A DNA stretch of 64,000 nt from JACKBK01 sp963707275 (GTDB lineage: Bacteria; Chloroflexota; Anaerolineae; JAAEKA01): the NCBI GenBank assembly GCA_963707275.1, contig CAVPPH010000002.1, forward strand, positions 372,001-436,000, read 5' to 3'. A program made the translations under genes and the position numbers. Under the pieces are notes generated by a model that did not search any database, was not told the origin of the DNA, and saw only the letters and a list, made by a program, of their open reading frames with translations. This document shows, piece after piece, positions 54,058 through 63,258 of the stretch (position 1 is the stretch's first letter; each line of letters opens with the position of its first letter).

Positions 54058-54906
54058 TCAGCGTCCGCCCATACCGGTCAGCGTGATCCCCTGCACGAAG
54101 GACTTCTGCGCGACCATGTAGATCACCAACACCGGCAGCAGGGCGATGACCGACCCGGCCATCAACAGGTTCCAGGCGGTGCTGTACTGGCCGACAAAGT
54201 ATGACAGGCCGATGGGAATGGTGCGCACGGTGTCGGAGGAGGTGACTACCAGCGGCCAGAGGAAGTCGTTCCAGGTAGCCTGGAAGGTGAAGATGCCCAG
54301 CGCGGCCATAACCGGCCAGCTAAGCGGCACGATGACCTGCCACCAGATGCGAAAGCTGGACGCGCCATCCATGCGCGCCGCCTCGTCCAGATCCATGGGA
54401 ATGCTGCGAAAATACTGGCGCAGCAGGAAGGTGCTCAGCGCGCTGAACAGTCCGGGCAGGATCAGGGCTAGCAAGGTGTCGTAGATGCCGATGCGTGTGA
54501 TGATCAGGAAGTTGGGGATCAGCGTCACCTGGGCGGGGATCATCAGCGTCGCCAGGTAAAGCAGGAAGATCGGCTCGCGGCCGCGGAAGCGCAGCCGGGC
54601 AAAGGCAAACGCCGCCAGCGACGAGATCAGGATCTGCACCACCGTCACCGTCACCGCGGTCACCGTGCTATTGATGAAGTAACGGCCAAACGGCACAACG
54701 CGGAAGGTCTCGACATAGTTGGTGAGTGTGATCTGGTCCAGCGAGAACTGGCGCGACAAAAACGCCTCGTTGGGAAACAGCGACACCACCAGCATCACCA
54801 GAAACGGCGCCAACATGATGACGCTGCCCAGGATCAACACAGCATAGAGCCCATAGCGCGTTGCCAGGTTCATGCCGGTGGGGGAGCGAGGTGGTGTGCT
54901 TTGCAT
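54058..54906 (-). CDS. sugar ABC transporter permease, MalG type
   Basis: 282 residues, six hydrophobic segments and the ATPase-contact loop EAARMDGASSFRIWWQVIVPLSWP (EAA motif). It is intact, unlike its partner MalF-type gene. The transporter genes run binding protein, MalF, MalG on the minus strand; no ATPase gene is visible, so a shared MsmK-like ATPase is likely. Confidence 0.88.
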   Translation of the reverse strand: MQSTPPRSPTGMNLATRYGLYAVLILGSVIMLAPFLVMLVVSLFPNEAFLSRQFSLDQITLTNYVETFRVVPFGRYFINSTVTAVTVTVVQILISSLAAFAFARLRFRGREPIFLLYLATLMIPAQVTLIPNFLIITRIGIYDTLLALILPGLFSALSTFLLRQYFRSIPMDLDEAARMDGASSFRIWWQVIVPLSWPVMAALGIFTFQATWNDFLWPLVVTSSDTVRTIPIGLSYFVGQYSTAWNLLMAGSVIALLPVLVIYMVAQKSFVQGITLTGMGGR

Positions 54907-55002
54907 GGTGGGGGGTAGGGCGTAGGTGTGTGGGGTGTGGGGTGTGGACAGAAGGTGGAGTGTATTTTCTACATCCTACTCCCTACGCCCTACCCCCCAT
55001 CC
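54905..55002. repeat. G-rich inverted repeat between permease genes
   Basis: GGTGGGGGGTAGGGCGTAGG near 54907 faces CCTACGCCCTACCCCCCATC near 54979. A similar purine-rich pair (GAGAGGGGGGGAGGGGCGA / CACCCTCCCGCTCTCCC) lies at 55990-56060. Confidence 0.6.
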
Positions 55003-55959
55003 TCACTCCGTCTCATAATGCACCCAGCGCCGTTGCATGATGTTCTGCACCAGCGTGAAGCCGAAGATGAAGATGAACAGAAACCAGGCGATGGCCGAGG
55101 CCTTGCCCATGCGCGTGAAGCGGAAGGCGTTGTCGTAGATGTATTGCACTACCGGCATCGAAGACTGGGCCGGCCCGCCGCGGGTCATCACGAACGGCTC
55201 GGTGAAGAGCTGGAACGCGCCGATGGTCTGCAGGATGAACAGGAAGAAGGTCGTCGGGCTGATCAGCGGCCAGCGTGACGTTGCGGAAGCGCTGCCAGCC
55301 GCTGGCGCCGTCCACGTGCGCCGCGTCATACAACTCCTGCGGCACCCCTTGCAGCGCCGCCAGGTAGACCACCATGGTGAAGCCGACGTTCTTCCACAGC
55401 GTCAGCAACACCACCGACCACTTGGAGTAGGCGGTGCTGCCCAGCATGTCGGGCAGCTTCAGCGGCAGGTTGAGCAGCGTGCCCAGACCGCTCACCAGCC
55501 CGGCCAGCGGCCCGGTCTTGCTGAGGATCAGGCGAAAAACGATCGCGCCGGCCACGATGGTGGTCACCACCGGCAGGAAGTAGACCATGCGGAACGCATC
55601 ACGCGCGCGGATCGCCTGCGTTCAACGCGACCGCGATGGCCAGTCCCAGCGCCAGCTGCAACGGCACGATGGTGACGATGTAGAAGGCGGTGTTGCCGAA
55701 CGCCTTCCAGAAGACGCGGTCGCGCAGCAACTCCGTGTAGTTTTGCAGGCCAACGAAGCCGCGTGGCCCGGTCAGACCCCAATCCAGCGCGCTGATGCCC
55801 ACCGACGCTGCCACGGCCAGGAAGACGAAGACCGTGAACCCGATCAGGCTGGGCAGCGATGAACAGATACGCCTCCCATTGCTGGTCAGGCCGCCAGCGG
55901 AAGGGGCTGCGTTTCGCGTTGGAACGAGTGAGTTCCGCCGGCGCGGGTTCGCTTGTCAT
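55003..55959 (-). CDS. sugar ABC transporter permease, MalF type, with about three frameshifts
   Basis: Similarity runs from ATG 55959 (RPDQQWEAYLFIA) through GLQNYTELLRDRVFWKAFGNT, MVYFLPVVTTIVAGAIVFRL and the EAA loop ELYDAAHVDGASGWQRFRNVTL to VQNIMQRRWVHYETE at 55003, but over several frames. Frame changes are near 55855, 55615 and 55270. Total length is right for the family (about 318 codons), which favours sequence errors. Partner of the MalG-type permease. Confidence 0.75.
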
Positions 55960-56075
55960 TTTCGGGGAGTGAGCGGGTGACAATGTGAGAGGGGGGGAGG
56001 GGCGAAAGAGTGAGAGAGCGTGACTAATTGCCTTGTCGCCCACCCTCCCGCTCTCCCACTCTCTATTTCATCAGC

Positions 56076-57449
56076 CTATTTCGGGAATCCCTTGTCCGCC
56101 AGGAACTGGTTTGCTTGCTGGCAAAGCTCCGGCAGCACCTCAGCTGCGGTTGCTTCACCGGCCCAGATACGCTGCAGGTTCGGGCTGATCACCGAGCTGT
56201 CCAACTCGTCCCATTCGGGGAAGTAGCCGAACCCGCCGACGCCTGAGGCCGCGGCTTCGTCGATGATCCCCTGCTTGTTGGCCGGCGGCTGGTCAGTCAT
56301 GAAGGCCGGCGAGCCGGCCACCGATTGCAGCGCCGGGAAGATTTCGCCGCGCTCGGTGTAGAGCGTTCTCACCGCCGCCGTCGCTCTGCAGCCATTGCAT
56401 GAAGGTCCAGGCGGCGTCCTTGTTGTCGCTGCCGCTGCTCATGACCCAGGCTGCGCCACCCGCGCCGTTCCAGCGCTGGCCGCCCGCGGGGATGGGCACC
56501 ACAGCCACGTCGTAGTTCTTGCCGGCCGCGTTGAAGGCCGAGACACGACTGGTGTTCTGAACGATCATCGCGGCCTGGTCGCTGGCGAAGACGGCCGCAT
56601 CGCCGCCGGCCTGGCTCAGATCAGCGTCACGCATCGCATAGCCGTTGTTCATCAGGTCAGCGAAGAAAGTGATGGCTTCCACCGATTTCGGGTCGTCCAG
56701 CATGCACTTGGACGGGTTGACGTAATCATCCAGGATTCCGCCGCCGTTCTGGTTGAGCCACTTGGTGTATTTGCCGCCCTCCGCAGCCAGCGCGTACTGG
56801 GTCGTATTGCCGCTGGCGTCCTTGACGGTCAGCTTTTCGGCCGCCGCCAGCAGGTCGTCCCAGGTCCAGTTCACGTCAGGATAGGCCACACCCGCCGCAT
56901 CGAAGAGGTCTTTGTTGTAGTACAGCACGTTGGACTTCGATGTCGCGCGGCAAGCCGTAGACGCTGCCCTGGTACTTGGCCGACTCCAGCAGGCCTGGCC
57001 AGTAGTCGTCAAGATCATAGCCGGAAGCCTCGATGTAGGAGTCCAGGTTCTCCAGCACGCCCTCGGCCGCGTACTTGGGCGTCGGCCAGAGGAAGGCGAC
57101 GTCGGGGATCGTCTTCGGAGTCGCCGCTGGCCCACAACGCCTGGATCTTGGTGAAGTAGTCGTCCCAGGGCTGGTTCCAGACCTCGATGGCGATTTCCGG
57201 GTGTTCCTTCATGAAGGCGTCGGCGACCAGTTGGTGGCTGGCTGCCTCTTCCGGGCTGCCCCAGAAGGCCCAGGTGACTGTCACCGGCTCGGCCTGCGCA
57301 GGCGGCTGTTCAGCGGCCGGTTGCTCGGCGGCTGGCTGCTCGGCCGCCGGGGCCTGTGACACCGGCGTGGCCGGCGGCGCGCAGGCGCTGAGCATCAACG
57401 CCAGCACCAGTACCAGCCCCAACAATACTGCCAATCGTTTGCTTCTCAT
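56076..57449 (-). CDS. sugar ABC transporter substrate-binding lipoprotein, with about three frameshifts
   Basis: Extracellular solute-binding protein family 1. Signal with lipobox ALMLSAC, a tandem AAEQPAAEQP linker, then VTVTWAFWGSPEEAASHQLV, LYYNKDLFDAAGVAYPDVNWTWDDLL, AAMIVQNTSRVSAF and the C-terminal GYFPEWDELDSSVIS. Frame changes occur near 57110, 56940 and 56365. Overall about 457 codons, the normal length. First gene of the 57.4-54.1 kb operon. Confidence 0.78.
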
Positions 57450-57512
57450 GGAAACTCCTCCTTGAACTGCAATATGCTAAGGCACGCCACTCGACGCGCC
57501 TGGACTAACGCT

Positions 57513-57577
57513 AGTGATCGGTGAATGGTAATCGGTGATCGGTTAGCCGTCTACTGATTACCATACACCGTTTACTA
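57513..57577. repeat. GATCGGTGAATGGTAATCGGTGATCGG inverted repeat
   Basis: GGTGAATGGTAATCGGTGAT at the left faces CTGATTACCATACACCG at the right. Low-complexity intergenic repeat between the binding protein and the glycoside hydrolase. Confidence 0.6.
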
Positions 57578-58918
57578 CTCCGGCCCGCCGCCGGGGTGAT
57601 CGTATACCTCGTTCACCTCGCCCGCTCTGGCCGCGGCCGGCTTGGCTGCCAGCAGGTCATCGAACAGCGGCAGCTTGCCGGTGCGCACCGCGTGCTCGGC
57701 GTAGAGATAGGTGGCCGCCGACCAGGCCTGCTGCGAGAAGCCCATGGGATGGCCGCTCTCGCCGTGCATCCACTCGTTGAACTCCCAGTCGCCGTAGACG
57801 CCCTGGCGGTTGGCGTCGGCCAGCGAGGCCAGCATCTGCTCGCGCCTGCACCGGCCAGCCGTGACGCACCAGCGCGGCGACGTGCAAGCCCGCCGATCAT
57901 CGGCCAGATGCCGCCGTTGTGGTACTGGTGCGGCAGATTCAGGTTGCGGCTGCGGTAATACTCGCGCCAGTTGGCCTCGTTGGGATAGATGGGTGGGTGG
58001 ATCGCCTTGGTGGGGTACGGCTCGGCCATGCCGACCTGGTGCATGTAGCGCAGGATGTGCTCGGCGCGGTGGCGGTCGGCCACGCCGGTCAGGATGGCCA
58101 GCAGATTGCCCAGGCTGTCGCACCAGTCGCCGTACTCGCGGAACGCCACCCAGGGCAGGTAATAGGGCCGGCTGGAGATGGTGCCCGACGTTGTGGTAGA
58201 CCATGTACCACTCCAGTCGGATGGCCTTCAGTTTCTCCAGATGCTCGGCGAAATGTTCCGCCACCCAGCAGCGGTCGATCCACATCAGCAGGTTGATGCG
58301 CTCGTGGATGCCGGCCGCGCCGACGTCCGGGGTGTGACAGGTGCTTTCGGGCGGTAGCCGGCGCGCCATCTCCTCGTAGGCCAGCGTCGCCGCGTAGTAC
58401 AACACATTGTCGTAGAGCACGTTGTAGCGCACCGCCAGCAGATCCATCCAGTCGCCCGCCTCCGGCACCTCCAGCAGACCGCACTCGTTCATGTCCTGGT
58501 ATTCCAGCCAGTACATGGCCAGTTCGATGCCGCGCCAGTGCTGCACCAGGAAGTCCAGGTCGCCGGTGATCTGCAGATGCAGGATAATGGCCCAGGACGT
58601 ACCACAGGTTGGCGTCCACCGCGCCGGCATTCTCAGTGCTGACGTAGCCGGTCTCGGGGTGTGACGTTGAGTTGGATCATACCGCGCCGCGACTGGTGCT
58701 GTCCCATGATCTCCAGCGACGCGCGGCCTGCGGCCAGCAGGGTGGCGTCGCCGGTGGCAGCAGCGCCCAGAAAGACGATCATGCTGTCGCGCGCCCAGAT
58801 CTGCGGATAGCCGCGCCGCCATGCCCGAGGCGCGAAAACCGTGCGGCGTGGCGCAGCGCTGTAAGACATCAAAGGCTTTCTGGCGAGCTTCGTCGATCAG
58901 AGGTTGTCTTAGATCCAT
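57575..58918 (-). pseudogene. (alpha/alpha)6-barrel glycoside hydrolase, amylo-alpha-1,6-glucosidase/GH100-like, broken by many frameshifts
   Basis: Pieces in all three minus frames line up in order: DLRQPLIDEARQKAFDVL, GYPQIWARDSMIVFLGAAATGD, ITGDLDFLVQHWRGIELAMY, EVPEAGDWMDLLAVRYNVLY, YGDWCDSLGNLLAIL, YHNGGIWPMIGG and EWMHGESGHPMGFSQQAW. At least five frame changes separate them. The acid and base candidates would be Asp of WARDSM and Glu of the WMHGESG region. The start is uncertain (58918 or 58981). Either a decayed gene or a stretch of poor sequence. It would feed on oligosaccharides taken up by the neighbouring ABC transporter. Confidence 0.6.
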
Positions 58919-59057
58919 GGCGTGGAACAGAAGGGCCGGCGTTTGCGACAAGGCGGCGGTGTGAACTGCTGCGGGCTTCATGATAACATCGATAGGTTGG
59001 TGATGCAAAGCACAGCGTCAGGACCGGTAGTCCTGGGAGGACTGCCAGTCCTTGGTT

Positions 59058-60531
59058 CTAGTCTCGCAGGGAAGGCAACCTGGCCTCCAGCCGCAGACCG
59101 TCGGGGTTGGGGTCTGACTTGCCTGGCAGCCACGGCGCGAGACAGGCCGGGTCGGTGATGCACGGGTCGGTCAGCGTGTTCAGGAAGGCCACCAGATCAG
59201 TCACCTGCACATCGCTCAGTTCGACCGGCTCAATGCCTGGCAAGCCAAGCCCTCGGTTTTCCTCCAGCTTGGCCAGCGCGCGCTGCGTGTTGTAGGCAAG
59301 GTGTTCGGTTTGCACGGAGGGAGCAAGCTGGCCAGCGTCGTAGTCCGCCACTGCCGCGGCCGGGTCGAGGTGATGGCGCACGATGCTTTCCAGCGTTGCG
59401 TACGCGCCGTCGTGTCCGTACGGACCGGTAGCCGCGACGTTGAGCAGCGTCGGCGTGCGGAAGGCGTATAGATCGGCCGGCTCCCCGGTGACGCGGAAAC
59501 GCCCGTAGTCGTCGTCGCCGTACGTGCCATCCTCCTTGCCCGGTCCAACCTGCGGCACCGCCAGCACGTAGTAGCGCTCGTCTGTGAAGAAGTCGCCCGA
59601 GTGGCACGCTGAACAGTCAGCGCCACCTTGATCGATGGGCTGGAAAAACAACTGTGCGCCCCGTTTGGCGTTCTCATCGATCGCGCCGAGATCGCCCTGC
59701 ACGTAGGCTCGCCACGGGGTGTCAACGAAAACTTGCGACCGTTGGTACGCGCCGAGCGCGGTCGCCAGATTGGCGTCGCTGATCAGCGTTTTGGCGCCGG
59801 TCTCGCTGTCAAACGCGGCCTGAAACTGCGCCGGCCAGTCGTTGATCGTTAGTTCGCCCCAGCTCGCGCCGTAGTTTCCCAGCCGCCCCAGCAAGTGCTC
59901 GCGCACGACCCGGTTCGGTTTGTGCTGTTCGAAGCTATCGCCGCGCATCTCAGCATCGGAGGTAACGGGAAAGCGGCTTTGCGCGCTCGACCAGGTCCGC
60001 GCCGGCCAGGGGATCGGCGTCGGGAAAATGCTCGTCCGGTGTGCAGATTCCCAGAGCGTCGCCGCCATTCGCGCCTGCCGTCTTGCCCAGGCTTTCGACC
60101 CGACCGTCCCAGAACAGCGCCTGATCCCACAGCCCGATGTTGAATGTGGTGGACGCGTTGCGCGGCACATTGGCCAGTTCGTCCGGTCGTGTTCGCCCCG
60201 GCCCCAGCACATCCGGCTCCAGCGCGCCGACGCCAACGCCAACTGCCAGACCATCGCCGCCTGCCAGCAGCGGATAGTGGCACGACGCGCAGGCCACGTC
60301 CATGTCGCCGCTGAGCGCCTTGCTGAAGAATAGCTGCTTGCCAAGCTGTGCCAGCGGCTCGTCGATCGCTGGCAGGTCGCGGCCCAGGCTAGGGTCGCCC
60401 GTCAGCCCGAGCGCGACGATCTCCTGCCGCAGCGCCTCGTCCAGCGGCGTCGCGGTCTGCGGAGCAGCGCACGCGGCCAGGGTCAGTGAAGCCAACAGGA
60501 GTAGCAGACAGGCAGGAAGCAGACGTTTCAC
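59058..60531 (-). CDS. di-haem cytochrome c peroxidase/MauG-family lipoprotein, one frameshift
   Basis: Lipobox LTLAAC; first haem motif CASCH in VACASCHYPLLAGGDG, second CSACH in GADCSACHSGDFF, and the family's late RTPTLLNVAATGPYGHDGAY. The frame changes near 59985, between ADPLAGADLVE and AEMRGDSFEQHK. About 490 codons. Members reduce peroxide or carry out high-valent haem chemistry on a partner protein. It is followed upstream by an FG-GAP/UnbV gene on the same strand, a pairing common in environmental bacteria. Confidence 0.82.
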
Positions 60532-60575
60532 AGTATCAACCTATAACTGATGTTCACTCGAAACCGGGAGCAATC

Positions 60576-60645
60576 AAATCGACAGGATTAACAGGATTTG
60601 GGACGGCTTCAATCCTGCTAATCCTGTCAGGAATCCGGTTGCGAA
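60576..60645. repeat. GACAGGATTAACAGGATT repeat
   Basis: TCGACAGGATTAACAGGATT faces AATCCTGCTAATCCTGTCAG. Same family as 46743-46820. Confidence 0.7.
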
Positions 60646-60683
60646 CTCGTAATTTCGAAACCGGAAGGCGCGGTGATAATCCT

Positions 60684-62346
60684 TCATGGACGCGTGATGG
60701 TCAGCAACGAATTGCGCGCCGGGCTGAGTACATACGACACCGCGCCGTCAGGCCAGTGGATCTCCAGGCTTTGCAGGCGCGCGCCCGCGGAGAAGCCGAA
60801 GTGCAACCGCGAGGGGTCGCCGGAGAGGTAGCCGCTGCCCGAGCGCACGTCGCGCCAAAATGTGCCCTGATCCGTGTGCAGCGCGACCGTTGAGCCGATT
60901 GCCTGGGTATTGCCGCTGCCAGGCCATCGCAGATCGACCTCGAGGCTGCCGCTGCCGCACAGCCGGTTCTCGAAGAGCTGCGCCGGCGCGCGCAGGTTAT
61001 TGACCACGATGTCCAGGTCGCCGTCGCCGTCCAGGTCAGCCATGCTCATGCCGCGGCCGCTGGCGGTGCTGTTCAGCCGCCACGCGGGCTGTGGACGAAA
61101 GCGGCCATCGCCCAGGTTGCGCAGCGCCTGGTTCTCCTCCACCAGCTCGTGGTTGGGCAGCGCGGCGAAGATCGTCGACTCGATGAATCCGTTGACCGCG
61201 TACAGATCCAGCAGGCCGTCGCTGTCCAGGTCACCGAACTTGGCCGACCACGTCCAGCCAGTAGCGTCCACGCCGCGCTGGCGGGCCGCGTTCTGGTAAC
61301 CTGTCACGCCGGTGTAGACCTGCAGCACGTTGCTCATGATTTGCGGATCATCGGCCTCGTGCGGCGCGACCATACTGGCCATCATCGGTTCCCAGGCCGC
61401 CACGGTCGCCGGGCTGTCGTCGTAGGGCATCATGTCGCTGGAGAAGAGCTCGGGCACGCCGTCGTTGTCGATGTCGCCCGCGTCCAGGCTCATGGTGCTG
61501 TGGCTGGTGGCGTCGAAACGCGACCGTTCCCAGCCGTCGCCGTCTTTGGACAGCCAGAGATAGTCCGGCACGTTGAAGTCGTTGCCGACGACGATGTCCG
61601 GCTGGCCGTCGCGGTCGGCGTCGAAAAGCTGGATCGCCATCGCCTGAGCTGAGCCGGCCAGAGTCGTCGCCGCGGAAGCGTCCCTCCCGGTTTTCGTAGA
61701 CGGTGACGCCGCCCGTGCCGTTCAACAGAAAGCTGTTGCCCAGATCGCTGAGCAAGCCAGCGTCGTAGGAGCCGGTGACGAGATCGAGGTCGCCGTCCGC
61801 GTCCAGGTCCGCCCAGGCCATGGCATACGCCGGGCGGGCGATGCCGGGCAGCGTCTCGCGCACGAAGCGATCAGCCTGGCTACCTGCGCCGCTGTTGCGC
61901 CAGTAGGTCAGGCCACCGGTGCGGCGGGTAAACATGATGTCCAGCCAGCCGTCGCCGTCCACATCCACCAGGTTGACGGCGCGTGTGCCGCCGTGAGACA
62001 TACGCTCCGTACGGAAATTGAGGCCGCCGTCGTTCCAGAGGATGCTGTTTGGTTCGGCGTCGTTTCCCAGCACGATGTCCAGATCGCCGTCGTTGTCGAG
62101 GTCGCCGATGCCCAGACCCGCGCCGTTGGCCTCGAACTGGTCGACAGTCGGCCCGGCCACGGAAGTGAAGTGGTCGAGGTCGCGCGCCGCGAATGCGCCG
62201 GTGCATAGTGCGACCGGTACGTCCAGAGCTGTGGTCGTGACGCGTATCGGCGCAGGATCCTGTGCAGAAGCAGTTGCCGCGCCGCCGGTGAGAATCAGCA
62301 GGCAGGCAATGCAGCGGGACAGGGTGAGGACAAGTGTGCGCATCAT
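60684..62346 (-). CDS. secreted FG-GAP/VCBS protein with ASPIC/UnbV domain, one frameshift
   Basis: About 553 codons from the MM start at 62346, with a signal peptide (CIACLLILTGGAATASA). Calcium-binding beta-propeller blades follow (GIGDLDNDGDLDIVLGND, DVDGDGWLDIMFTR, DLDADGDLDLVTGS, DLDGDGDLDIVVNNL) and an ASPIC/UnbV domain at the end (GSGNTQAIGSTVAL ... LEIHWPDGAVSYV). The frame changes near 61640-61650. Likely an extracellular scaffold; the neighbouring MauG-type enzyme could modify it. Confidence 0.82.
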
Positions 62347-62508
62347 CGTAGACCCTATCTTACTCGATTCGCGCCTTGCTGCAAGGCGCGGCCCGATTTG
62401 CGCGTAGCCTCCGGTCGTGCCAAAATGCAGCGGTTCTTTCGCGGATGTCCGACCATTGTGTGGCAACCTGATAAGCCGCCAGGCGCATGGTCGCAGCGAG
62501 CGAGGAAC

Positions 62509-62566
62509 GGGCGGTTCAGGAAAACCGCCCTACGCAGAGATTGTACGGCGGCTTGCAAAGCCGCCG
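62509..62566. repeat. two adjacent hairpins before the membrane rhodanese
   Basis: GGGCGGTT/AACCGCCC (62509-62530) and CGGCGGCTT/AAGCCGCCG (62546-62566). The second ends 31 bases before the rhodanese start. They may be repeat family members or a leader structure. Confidence 0.6.
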
Positions 62567-62597
62567 GGTATATTGTGATCACGGAGGTTGTATTTCT

Positions 62598-63203
62598 ATG
62601 TCGAAGACTTCACAAGACGGATCGGCGCAGTTCTGCGGCCAGTGCGGCGCGGCGCTGCTGCCTGACGCAAAATTCTGTGCGACCTGCGGCGCAACAGTTC
62701 AGGCCGGGTCGCCAGTCGCGACAGAGGTGAAAAGCGGCAGCCGGCTGTGGCTGGCTGTGGTGGCTGGAGTCATCCTGGTCGGCGCGATCGCAGTCGCATT
62801 CCTGCTGAGCCAGCAGAAGCAGCCAGCCGTAACCACGGCAGCATTGCCGGCCGCGCCTGCGCAGCAAAACCTCCCCTATCCTGGCGTAGCGCGAGTGTCT
62901 GCCAGTGAAGCGCACGGCGCTGCCAACGCAGGCCAGGCTGTCATCGTGGACGTGCGCGACCGCGAGTCATACGACCAGGCGCACATCGCAGGCGCCATCT
63001 CCATACCTGAGAACGAACTGGCGGCCCGCACTGGCGAGCTTCCTCGGGATCGCCAGATTCTGACCTACTGTACCTGACCGGCCGAAGAGTCAAGCGCCCG
63101 TGTGGCGCAATATCTTCTGGACCTGGGGTACACCGATGTTGCAGCGATTCAGGGCGGACTGCAAAGCTGGATCGACGCCGGCCTGCCGGCCGAGGGTGCA
63201 TAG
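62598..63203 (+). CDS. zinc-ribbon membrane rhodanese, candidate selenoprotein (Sec160)
   Basis: From ATG 62598 (GGAGGTTG upstream): a zinc ribbon (Cys13, 16, 27, 30), one membrane helix (LWLAVVAGVILVGAIAVAFLL) and a rhodanese domain (VSASEAHGAANAGQAVIVDV, YDQAHIAGAISIP). The active loop reads ILTYCT then TGA (63075-63077, codon 160) then PAEESSARVAQYLLDLGYTDVAAIQGGLQSW to TAG at 63201. From memory, one rhodanese branch has YCTCP here, so TGA takes the place of a Cys two residues after the catalytic Cys158. A perfect hairpin follows. 201 residues with readthrough; a stop at 160 would remove the end of the domain. Confidence 0.78.
63094..63108 (+). promoter_or_regulatory. candidate bacterial SECIS hairpin in the membrane rhodanese gene
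   Basis: GCGCC, loop CGTGT, GGCGC. The loop starts 22 bases after the TGA, the same distance as in the PCYCGC gene, and again has G second. Confidence 0.6.
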
Positions 63204-63258
63204 CAATGCTTGCGATGATTTGCCAAGCCTCGCAAGCCTGTGCTAGACTACGCGACCT

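Noticed and set aside
45071..63203. Global reassignment of TGA to Trp or Gly
   Set aside because: TGA ends several complete genes at the expected family length, such as the aldo/keto reductase at 5901 and the DUF1269-region membrane gene at 17974, and the internal TGAs fall only at Cys positions.
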